Source of the DNA: Armatimonadota bacterium
GTDB lineage: Bacteria; Armatimonadota; Fimbriimonadia; Fimbriimonadales; Fimbriimonadaceae
DNA: 5,615 nt
Assembly: GCA_023428805.1 (NCBI GenBank)
Contig: JAEYWW010000276.1
Coordinates: 1 to 5,615, forward strand
Direction: 5' to 3'
The notes under the pieces were generated by a model, which did no database searches, was not told where the DNA came from, and saw only the letters and a list, made by a program, of their open reading frames with translations. Shown here piece after piece: positions 1 through 5,615 of this stretch. Every line of letters starts with the position of its first letter. The first letter of the stretch is position 1. A program made the translations under genes and the position numbers.

Positions 1-1228
1 GTTTGAGACGACGATGGCCGAAAGGCATGAGGCCATTCAGCGCGAACGGGCGATGCTCGCCGAAGCGGAAAAGAAGCTCACCGACACGTTCCGCGCCCTC
101 TCCGCCGACGCGCTCAAAGCCACCAACGAAGAATTCATCAAAACAGCGCAGGAGGTGCTGAAACAGCACACCACCGAAAACAAGGGCGACTTGGAAAAAC
201 GCCAGCAGGCCATCGAAGCTCTCGTAAAACCGCTCCAGGAGAATCTCGCCAAGCAGGAACAACAACTGAATGAGATCGAGAAAAGCGCCGCTCACCGCAC
301 CAGCCAGCAAAGCGAGCTGATGCGAAATCTGCAAGATGAGCTCGAAAAGCAGCGCATGTCGGCGATGGACCTCAAGGCAATTCTGAAAGGTCCGACGCAG
401 CGGGGACGCATGGGCGAGCTGCAGTTTGAGGTGGTTCTGCAGCGGGCAGGGTTGGTGCGCGGGCAGCATTACGATCTGCAAGTCCAGACCGAATCGGGCA
501 AACGCCCCGACTGCGTCATCCGCCTGCCAGACGAAGGGCGGATCGTCGTGGATATCAAAACACCTCTCAACTCCTACCAAGATGCGATGGAGATTGAAGA
601 CGAGGCCGCGCGCACGCTCAAACTCGATGAACACGCACGGCTGCTTCGGCAGACGATTGACAAGCTGGCAGGCAAGGAATACGAGGGACGAGAGGAGGCG
701 ATTGTCGTCATGTATCTGCCCATCGAAGCCTCGCTCTCGGCCGCTCTGCTGCGCGATCCCGAGATCACGGCCTACGGGTGGGAGAAGGGAGTCGTCGTCG
801 CATCTCCGACGCTCTTCTTCGCATTCCTCCGCTCCATCGCGCTGGCCTGGAGGCAGCACCAGCTCAACCAGAACTACCGCGAGATTGTGGAAGTCGGCAA
901 GCAGATGCTGACGCGGCTGCGTGTCGTGACGGATCACTTTGTCAGCCTGGGAGATCATCTCAACAAGACGGTGGACGCCTACGAGAAGACGGCGTCCAGC
1001 ATAGACCGCAACCTCTACACCTCGGCCCGCCGGTTCCAATCTCTCGGTGTGCCCATCGACAAGCCGCTCAAAGAGCTTCCGCCCGTCAAGGAGGCTGATG
1101 CGGAGATGAAGCAGGACCTCAAGAAGCCGCTCGACGCCAACGAGCAGACATCGCTTCTCGAATGGGACACCGCCTTGTTGGCCGCAGGCGCGGAAGCGTC
1201 CGACAGCGAGCCGGACGCATCAGCCTAG
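1..1228 (+). CDS. rmuC: DNA recombination protein RmuC (5' partial)
   Basis: RmuC-family protein, a predicted PD-(D/E)XK-type nuclease-fold protein linked genetically to limiting inversions and rearrangements at inverted repeats; its biochemistry is poorly defined. Residue numbers count from the ATG at 14. Residues 1-125 are charged, Gln/Glu/Lys-rich and heptad-like, as expected for the family's long N-terminal coiled coil. The RmuC core spans about 126-345. It begins GPTQRGRMGELQFE (E135) and holds a nuclease-like core with PD at 165-166 and D-I-K at 180-182, then the conserved stretches VVMYLPIEA (231-239) and LYTSARRFQSLG (334-345). The last ~55 residues are an acidic, probably disordered tail. 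The frame is open from base 2 (Phe-Glu-Thr-Thr before the Met) with no stop, and the usual N-terminal membrane anchor is absent. The true start is therefore upstream of the window and the ATG at 14 is probably internal. It converges with the antiporter gene. Family identification is secure; the catalytic assignment is inferred from motif layout. Confidence 0.93.
   Translation, partial: FETTMAERHEAIQRERAMLAEAEKKLTDTFRALSADALKATNEEFIKTAQEVLKQHTTENKGDLEKRQQAIEALVKPLQENLAKQEQQLNEIEKSAAHRTSQQSELMRNLQDELEKQRMSAMDLKAILKGPTQRGRMGELQFEVVLQRAGLVRGQHYDLQVQTESGKRPDCVIRLPDEGRIVVDIKTPLNSYQDAMEIEDEAARTLKLDEHARLLRQTIDKLAGKEYEGREEAIVVMYLPIEASLSAALLRDPEITAYGWEKGVVVASPTLFFAFLRSIALAWRQHQLNQNYREIVEVGKQMLTRLRVVTDHFVSLGDHLNKTVDAYEKTASSIDRNLYTSARRFQSLGVPIDKPLKELPPVKEADAEMKQDLKKPLDANEQTSLLEWDTALLAAGAEASDSEPDASA
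1225..1228. other. Shared palindromic stop (CTAG) of two convergent genes
   Basis: The four bases CTAG are their own reverse complement. Bases 1226-1228 read TAG and end rmuC on the plus strand. Bases 1225-1227 read TAG on the minus strand and end the antiporter gene. The two coding regions therefore overlap tail to tail by four bases, with no intergenic room for a conventional bidirectional terminator. Both reading frames are well supported by family similarity up to the stop region. Confidence 0.9.
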
Positions 1229-2343
1229 TGCGTTCTCAAAGCCAGGGCACCGTATCCTGGCTGATCGAAGAGCAGGATGATGTAGGCGATGAACAGCAGG
1301 ATGTGAACGATGCCCAAAAGCATGTTTGTCCGCCCGCTGTTGAAGGTGTGCATGCTGAGCATCAGAGTCAGCACCAGCAGAACAATCCCGGCAGGTTCAA
1401 GCCCGAGAACGATGGTCTTGCCTGTCACAAGCCCGATGATCAGAACCGCAGGGATGGTGAGGCCGATGGTCGCCAGCACAGAACCCAGCAGGATGTTGAT
1501 GGATCGTTGGAGGAGGTTTTTCTGCGCCGCTCGAACCGCGCTGACGGATTCTGGCGAGAGGACAAGCACGGCGACCAGGAATCCTCCCATCGCGATGGGC
1601 GCACCAATCGCAGCAAGACCCGCATCAAGCGGGTAGGCAAGCTGCTTGCAGAGATACACAAGCGGGACCAGGTACACGGCGAGCAGAATGCAGTGCCACG
1701 ACAGGGCGAGTTCACCCGCCTCAATATGGATCGGCTCCTCCTCCTCGCTTGTGGTGATGAAATAGTTTTTGTGACGCGCGTTTTGGATGGCGAGAAAGAC
1801 GCAGTAGAGGCCCAGCGCCAGGACAATGAGCAGCACCGCCTGGAGTGGTGAAAACGTCGGGCCGATTGTTGATTTGGTGAAGTTTGGCAGGATCAACCCT
1901 ATCACAGCGAGCGGCATGATGACCGCGAGGAAACTGTTCGCACCGCGCAAATTGTAAGTCTGCTCGTGATGGCGCAACCCTCCGAGAAGAAGCGACACAC
2001 CGACCATGCCATTGAGGATGATCATCGTGACGGCGAACATCGCGTCGCGGCCAAGGGCTGGATTGCCTTTTGAGTTGAACATCGAGGCGGCGATGATCAC
2101 CACTTCCAATCCCGTGACGGAAAGGGTGAGGATCAGGGTTCCGAGCGGTTCACCGACTTTATGGGCAATAGCTTCGGCATGCTTGACTACGGCAAAGCTG
2201 GAGATGAGGATGACAACCAGCAACCAAACCAGAGTAAGAGAGGCCGCTTCTTTGGGTGGGCCACCTGTAAAAACAAAAATTCCCGCTGTCAGGAGGGTCA
2301 ACGCGAGCATCCACTCTTCTTTGACCCAGCTCAGATTCCGCAT
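1225..2343 (-). CDS. chaA: Ca2+(Na+,K+)/H+ antiporter, ChaA type
   Basis: Inner-membrane cation/proton antiporter of the CaCA superfamily, expected to export Ca2+ (and in E. coli ChaA also Na+ and K+) in exchange for protons. The 372 residues are close to the ~366 of E. coli ChaA and similarity runs the full length. There are about 11 hydrophobic segments. The first alpha-repeat (about 55-122) contains KHAEAIAHKVGEPLGTL and the conserved acidic E80. The second (about 250-301) contains LSPESVSAV (E265) and RSINILLGSVLATIGLTIP. FNSGRTN at 334-340 is a family signature near the C-terminus. The acidic run SEEEEPIHIE (199-208) sits in the loop between halves, where ChaA also has an acidic cluster. 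The chosen ATG fits the expected length and places the first membrane segment near residue 12. The Shine-Dalgarno match is poor (AAATGCGGT before ATG), and a hairpin ends 18 bases upstream. It lies 64 bases downstream of the large sugar-protein gene on the same strand, so read-through is possible. The identification is strong; ion preference cannot be read from sequence. Confidence 0.93.
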   Translation of the reverse strand: MRNLSWVKEEWMLALTLLTAGIFVFTGGPPKEAASLTLVWLLVVILISSFAVVKHAEAIAHKVGEPLGTLILTLSVTGLEVVIIAASMFNSKGNPALGRDAMFAVTMIILNGMVGVSLLLGGLRHHEQTYNLRGANSFLAVIMPLAVIGLILPNFTKSTIGPTFSPLQAVLLIVLALGLYCVFLAIQNARHKNYFITTSEEEEPIHIEAGELALSWHCILLAVYLVPLVYLCKQLAYPLDAGLAAIGAPIAMGGFLVAVLVLSPESVSAVRAAQKNLLQRSINILLGSVLATIGLTIPAVLIIGLVTGKTIVLGLEPAGIVLLVLTLMLSMHTFNSGRTNMLLGIVHILLFIAYIILLFDQPGYGALALRTH

Positions 2344-2361
2344 ACCGCATTTTATGGCAAT

Positions 2362-2394
2362 AACCCGCTTCTTCGCTTGGCCCAGAAGCGGGTT
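2362..2394 (-). terminator. Hairpin between the large secreted-protein gene and chaA; weak terminator or attenuator
   Basis: A perfect 11-bp inverted repeat (AACCCGCTTCT at 2362-2372, AGAAGCGGGTT at 2384-2394) encloses an 11-base loop. On the minus strand it starts 13 bases after the stop codon of the upstream gene and ends 18 bases before the chaA ATG. That position suits a terminator or processing site for the upstream transcript. The bases after the stem on the minus strand are ATTGCC, so there is no good U-tract and efficient intrinsic termination is doubtful. It could instead stabilise the upstream mRNA 3' end or modulate chaA expression. No convincing -35/-10 pair for chaA is visible in the gap. 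The repeat itself is certain; its role is inferred. Confidence 0.55.
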
Positions 2395-2407
2395 GGGACC
2401 TGCCAGC

Positions 2408-4993
2408 CTACTTGCGAAGGACTCTGATGTTGCGGAATCTCACCGGAGCATTCGCATCGGAGGCATGGGATTGGAAGAGAATCGGCCAATCTCCCTCTGC
2501 TTCCCTGATGCCTGATGAGCCTGTGGCGGCGTCAATCTCCACGCTGTCGTGCACCTTCACTCCGTTCCACCAGACTGTCATCCTGGCATGGGCGATCTTC
2601 TTTCCATTGCTCCAGCGGGGAGCGTTGAAGTCGATGACATAGCTCTGCCAAACCCCGGGGCCGAGGCTCACATTCTGGTCAGGCGCCTTCTTTTCGTATA
2701 TCGAGCCCGCTTCATTCTTCTGAGGCTTCGCCGTCGTCTGTGTGCCGAGGATCTGAACCTCGTATCGGCCCTGAAGCTTGACGCCGCTGTTGCCCGCCAT
2801 CTGCCCTTGGCCGCCAGGTGGGCTCATCCAATCAAAGGACAAGATGCAATCGCCAAACTTGTCTTTTGTCGTGATGCTTCCAAATGCTTCATCAACAACC
2901 AGTTCCCCATGCTCCTGTTTCCACTTGACTTCGCCGCCCTTTTCTTGCTGCAGCTTGGCCGTTGAACCTCCGTCATACAGAACTTCGGCACGACGCATGT
3001 CAGGCATTGACTCTCGCGACGCAGTGAAAGCGGGTCCAGGCAGATTTCGAATCTTGTTGAGGGTCGTCCAGGCTTCGGTCGACCAAAGCAGCCGCTCATT
3101 CGACGATGCGGCAGTCAGGTCTTTCAAGCGAATGTAGATCAGCTTCCCTTCCTTCAGATCAGGAATCTTCAAGAAAACTTGACGCCCATCACTGCTTCCG
3201 ACAACCTGCTCAACAGAGTGACGAACTTGATCCAGCTTGGGTCCGCCATACTGATAAGTGGGATTATATCGCCAACTTCTGATCTGATAGTTGTTGAAAT
3301 CCTTCAAGCTATCCGGATCAACAGGCTCGGTGAATGTCAGAAGAAGGCCATCTTGGCGGGACTCAACTTTGAGGACTTCAAATGCGCCGCCATTCGGATT
3401 CCAGCGGAGTCTTTGCAGGCCGAAGCGGCGTCCAAGATGGTTCCAGTCGCCGTCGGCTCCAATGCCGCCAACGTAAAGGCAACCATCGGGTCCCCAGATG
3501 AGGCGGTTGATCCCCGCCTCCAGTCCCTGGCTGAAACGGAACACAGTTCCCTGGTAAACGCCATCCACGTTTTCCAGGAAGATTCGCTGAAGTCCGCCGT
3601 AGGTCACGTCTCCCACAAGCATCTGTCCGCGATAGATGGAGTCGGGAATGACCAACATTTCACTGGGAGAGTTGCCGATTTCCCCTTGAGGCATCCAGAC
3701 GATGGCAGGTTCGGAGGGCGTCTTTCCACCGGGTTCATCCTGATGGGCATAGAAGCCGCCTTCCCTGACGATATTGAGCCGGGAGGAAGGCATCCATGAA
3801 CCCTGATTGTCGCAGAAGTAGATCAGCCCATCTGTGCCGATATTCATTCCGTTTGGCGTTCGCGCGCCGCGTGCGATAGTCCGCCAGGTTTTCGTCAGCG
3901 GATCAACTTCGATGAGCGATCCTGGGCCGAATCCGCTGGCGTAAGGACCGTTTGAGCCGGGTGTATAGCTCGTCACGCCCGATTTGAGCGGGAGTGAGGT
4001 GGATATGTAGAACTTTCCGTTCAAAGGCACCAAATTAAACGTGAATTCGTGGTAATTGTGACTCGCGCTCCACCCGCTGGCGATGGTTTCGTACACATCC
4101 GCAACATCGTCTCCGTCGGTGTCGCGAAGCCGCGTGACCTCCTCCTTCTGAGTCACATAGAGGTCGCCCTTCCAATAGCGCAGCCCAAGAGGCTCGCCCA
4201 AGCCGGAAGCGAAGCGGTGAACCGTGACCCCACCCGGCTTTTCGCCATGAAGGTTCCCGAGGAAATACACGGCGCCCTCCGGGCTCCAGGTGGTGATCGC
4301 CAGGCGCCCATCGGGCAGAAATTCCATCGCGCCCACGGGCGGGCGGAAATCAGGGCCGCGGAAGTTCTCCAAAACCATCGCGGGATGAATGTCGGTCAAG
4401 GGCCGTCCATCGCCCGGGCGATTGGGATCGTTGCCGTAGTACCACTTCTTTGGACCGGGTGATACGACAAAGGTTTGCCCACCTTCTGTCACAAAACTGG
4501 ACTGCGGAACGACGGAAAGGCTCTCATCGCTCGGCTTGCGCCACTGCAGCCGCAGCGAAAAGTTGCCTGCATTTTCATAAAAGGGAATCCGGATCGCATG
4601 AAGCCCCGGCTCCAAGTCAATCCGATCTTCGCCGGAATAGGCGTCCTGCTTGTCGGTGACGATGGTCCGCTTGCCGTCAACATAGAGCTCGGCTCCATCA
4701 TCACAGGTCAGGCGGAAGGTGTAGCCGCCCTTCTGTTCAATCTTGATCCAAGCCCGGACCTCGCCCGCAAAACGATCTTTCAGGTCTTCGTCGTCATTCT
4801 TGAATCCATCTTTGAAGTCAATTTGATCGTGGACCGCGTAGTAGTTCGAATTCTGCCCTTCCGTGACGGTGGGCAGACGATCGAGCGGATCTTCGCCCAA
4901 ATCCCACACCCGCACGGTGACGCCGGGGGTCAGAGCCTGACCCTGGGGAGGTTCCTGCATCAGAAGCGCGGCGAGAAGGAGCGTTGAGATCAT
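2408..4993 (-). CDS. Secreted PA14 - sugar-dehydrogenase-like propeller - DUF1080 multidomain protein
   Basis: An 861-residue, probably exported protein with carbohydrate-related domains. Residues 1-20 form a short hydrophobic signal-like segment (STLLLAALLM, then a possible cleavage region ending QGQA) without the usual positive charge. A PA14 domain covers about 24-165, with the hallmark DDGAELYVDG at 98-107; PA14 modules often bind glycans. About 200-532 is a six-bladed propeller of the PVC glucose/sorbosone-dehydrogenase-like family. It shows RDTDGDDVADV (290-300, a calcium-loop-like motif), HNYHEFTFN (312-320), PNGMNIGTDG (380-389), DNQGSW (395-400) and GLQRLRWNP (525-533). About 545-650 is the beta-sandwich that usually follows it (LLLTFTEPVDP, ending TLNKIR). 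About 666-861 is DUF1080, the 3-keto-disaccharide hydrolase family: GRYEVQILG (742-750), GSIYEKKAP, ARMTVWWNGVKVHDSVEI and the terminal VRFRNIRVL. The ATG is fixed: an in-frame TGA lies two codons upstream, and it overlaps the preceding gene by ATGA. There is no CXXCH heme motif. Domain calls are firm; enzymatic activity and substrate are inferred. Confidence 0.9.
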   Translation of the reverse strand: MISTLLLAALLMQEPPQGQALTPGVTVRVWDLGEDPLDRLPTVTEGQNSNYYAVHDQIDFKDGFKNDDEDLKDRFAGEVRAWIKIEQKGGYTFRLTCDDGAELYVDGKRTIVTDKQDAYSGEDRIDLEPGLHAIRIPFYENAGNFSLRLQWRKPSDESLSVVPQSSFVTEGGQTFVVSPGPKKWYYGNDPNRPGDGRPLTDIHPAMVLENFRGPDFRPPVGAMEFLPDGRLAITTWSPEGAVYFLGNLHGEKPGGVTVHRFASGLGEPLGLRYWKGDLYVTQKEEVTRLRDTDGDDVADVYETIASGWSASHNYHEFTFNLVPLNGKFYISTSLPLKSGVTSYTPGSNGPYASGFGPGSLIEVDPLTKTWRTIARGARTPNGMNIGTDGLIYFCDNQGSWMPSSRLNIVREGGFYAHQDEPGGKTPSEPAIVWMPQGEIGNSPSEMLVIPDSIYRGQMLVGDVTYGGLQRIFLENVDGVYQGTVFRFSQGLEAGINRLIWGPDGCLYVGGIGADGDWNHLGRRFGLQRLRWNPNGGAFEVLKVESRQDGLLLTFTEPVDPDSLKDFNNYQIRSWRYNPTYQYGGPKLDQVRHSVEQVVGSSDGRQVFLKIPDLKEGKLIYIRLKDLTAASSNERLLWSTEAWTTLNKIRNLPGPAFTASRESMPDMRRAEVLYDGGSTAKLQQEKGGEVKWKQEHGELVVDEAFGSITTKDKFGDCILSFDWMSPPGGQGQMAGNSGVKLQGRYEVQILGTQTTAKPQKNEAGSIYEKKAPDQNVSLGPGVWQSYVIDFNAPRWSNGKKIAHARMTVWWNGVKVHDSVEIDAATGSSGIREAEGDWPILFQSHASDANAPVRFRNIRVLRK
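4990..4993 (-). other. ATGA stop/start overlap, likely translational coupling
   Basis: On the minus strand the bases 4993 to 4990 read ATGA. The ATG begins the PA14-propeller-DUF1080 gene and the TGA ends the upstream gene. This four-base overlap is typical of translationally coupled operon partners. The bases just upstream read GGTGGGTGAGCG, which offers only a modest Shine-Dalgarno match, so re-initiation by ribosomes finishing the upstream gene is plausible. The overlap is directly seen; coupling is inference. Confidence 0.85.
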
Positions 4994-5615
4994 CGCTCAC
5001 CCACCACGACGGCGTCCCTGCCATTCACGATCGTGAGCGATCCTTCCTTTGATGCTTGGGATGACTTGACCGAAGCGATGCCCTGTTGATGCAGGCTGTG
5101 AGTGGCGGTGTGGCCAGACGGCAGCCCATCGACCCCAAATTTCACAGTCCATGACTTTGCATCAGCGCTCAGCGTCTGCTTGAGCTTCACCGGCTTTTCC
5201 GCAACCATCACTTCTCCACTCAAGGTCAAGGTTTCGGCGTTTTTGCCGATTTCGTACCCGAGCCACTTTGGAACAACCGGTTTGCCGTCGATCCTCCATC
5301 CCATCCAATCCGCGAAGACGCGCACATTCTTCAGCTTCTTGCCGAAGTCTCCGGGCTGCGTGATCTTGAGTTTGAGCTGTCCATTTTCAAAAGGCAGGAG
5401 CTTCATGTTGAACTGCCAGTCGGTGTCGCTGTGACCATGTTTGGTCGAATCGAACCAGCCCACTTCTTTGCCGTCATGCAGAATCTGCGCTCGGACCGAA
5501 CCCTTGCGGCTGGTCTCGTCAAACATCACGCAGAGGCGGGTGAATCCATCGGCGTCAAACGTCGGACTTTCGAGAGTTGCCCCCTCCTTCTCCATCACCC
5601 AGCCCTGATTCCAGC
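4990..5615 (-). CDS. C-terminal part of an unrecognised, probably secreted beta-rich protein (5' partial)
   Basis: The reading frame is open from the right edge (Trp-Asn-Gln-Gly-Trp precede the GTG at 5598), so the start lies outside the window and only about 207 codons are seen. The GTG and ATG codons near 5598 are probably internal. I do not recognise the family securely. The visible part is rich in alternating polar and hydrophobic residues and in Trp, Gly and Lys, suggesting two beta-sandwich-like units: one around the stretch DGFTRLCVMFDE to LKLKITQPGDFG, and a second after VRVFADWMGW. The second contains PKWLGYEIG followed by a strand ending VKLKQTLSADAKSW. That layout loosely recalls a module I associate with large PVC proteins carrying cytochrome c or dehydrogenase domains, but the match is weak. 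No membrane helix, heme motif or catalytic signature is visible. The ATGA overlap with the next gene points to one operon and a shared, likely envelope-located carbohydrate role. The reading frame is well supported; the function is unknown. Confidence 0.75.
   Translation of the reverse strand, partial: WNQGWVMEKEGATLESPTFDADGFTRLCVMFDETSRKGSVRAQILHDGKEVGWFDSTKHGHSDTDWQFNMKLLPFENGQLKLKITQPGDFGKKLKNVRVFADWMGWRIDGKPVVPKWLGYEIGKNAETLTLSGEVMVAEKPVKLKQTLSADAKSWTVKFGVDGLPSGHTATHSLHQQGIASVKSSQASKEGSLTIVNGRDAVVVGER

Noticed and set aside
14..16. ATG at 14 as the true rmuC start
   Set aside because: The frame is open to the left edge, and the N-terminal membrane anchor usual in RmuC proteins is missing from this start, so the gene most likely begins outside the window.
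426..911. Plus-strand open frame (161 codons) inside rmuC in another frame
   Set aside because: Its composition is Arg/Ser/Pro-rich, as typical of an out-of-frame reading of GC-rich coding DNA. The RmuC core frame covers the same bases with strong family motifs.
1240..1262. Inverted repeat AGCCAGG / CCTGGCT with a 9-base loop just after the rmuC stop, considered as an rmuC terminator
   Set aside because: The stem is only 7 bp, is not followed by a T-run on the plus strand, and lies within the coding end of chaA, where its codons are explained by the protein.
1162..1851. Long plus-strand open frame (229 codons) opposite chaA
   Set aside because: It is the complement of a membrane-protein gene: hydrophobic codons read on the other strand give the Gln/Asp/Asn/His-rich composition seen. 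It has no recognisable domain, and chaA is full-length and clearly conserved on the minus strand.
2344..2407. Possible chaA promoter in the intergenic gap (minus-strand TTGCCA and TAAAAT)
   Set aside because: The two boxes are directly adjacent instead of 16-18 bases apart, and the would-be -10 lies almost on the start codon.
2006..2515. Plus-strand open frame (169 codons) spanning the chaA / large-gene junction
   Set aside because: It crosses the intergenic hairpin and two real minus-strand genes. It has no ribosome-binding context or domain and reads as a shadow.
3179..3799. Plus-strand open frame (206 codons) antisense to the propeller region
   Set aside because: No domain or motif is recognisable, and it lies wholly inside a well-supported minus-strand coding region with clear family motifs in the propeller frame.
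4475..4987. Plus-strand open frame (170 codons) antisense to the PA14 region
   Set aside because: The PA14 motif is unambiguous on the minus strand, and the antisense product has no recognisable features.
5593..5598. GTG/ATG codons near the right edge as the true start of the partial minus-strand gene
   Set aside because: Coding-like codons (Trp-Asn-Gln-Gly-Trp) continue upstream to the window edge with no stop, and no signal peptide follows these codons.

Overview
The window looks like chromosomal DNA from a bacterium of the PVC superphylum, most likely a verrucomicrobium or planctomycete. This is inferred from protein architecture, not from a marker gene. The large secreted protein joins a PA14 domain, the sorbosone/glucose-dehydrogenase-like propeller that is expanded in PVC genomes, and a DUF1080 (3-keto-disaccharide hydrolase family) domain. 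Base composition is moderately GC-rich by eye and even along the window. I see no mobile element, CRISPR array, tRNA or rRNA.

Layout: bases 1-1228 (+) hold most of an rmuC gene whose 5' end lies outside the window. It meets, tail to tail, a minus-strand gene for a ChaA-type Ca2+(Na+,K+)/H+ antiporter (1225-2343), and the two stop codons share one palindromic CTAG. A 64-base gap with a perfect 11-bp inverted repeat (2362-2394) separates chaA from the large minus-strand gene at 2408-4993. That gene overlaps by ATGA the end of another minus-strand gene (4990 to the right edge), of which only the C-terminal ~207 codons are visible and whose family I cannot name securely. The minus-strand order of transcription is therefore unknown gene (partial), PA14-propeller-DUF1080 protein, hairpin, chaA. 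The window is almost fully coding, and 2344-2407 is the only intergenic stretch.

How the genes may work together: the two right-hand genes are almost certainly one transcriptional unit and probably translationally coupled, so their products likely act in the same envelope-located carbohydrate process. The domain set of the large protein suggests glycan binding (PA14), a sugar-dehydrogenase-like propeller, and cleavage or processing of a keto-sugar (DUF1080). Activity and substrate are inference. ChaA (ion homeostasis) and RmuC (DNA maintenance) are probably housekeeping neighbours; the hairpin may end or dampen the upstream transcript before chaA.
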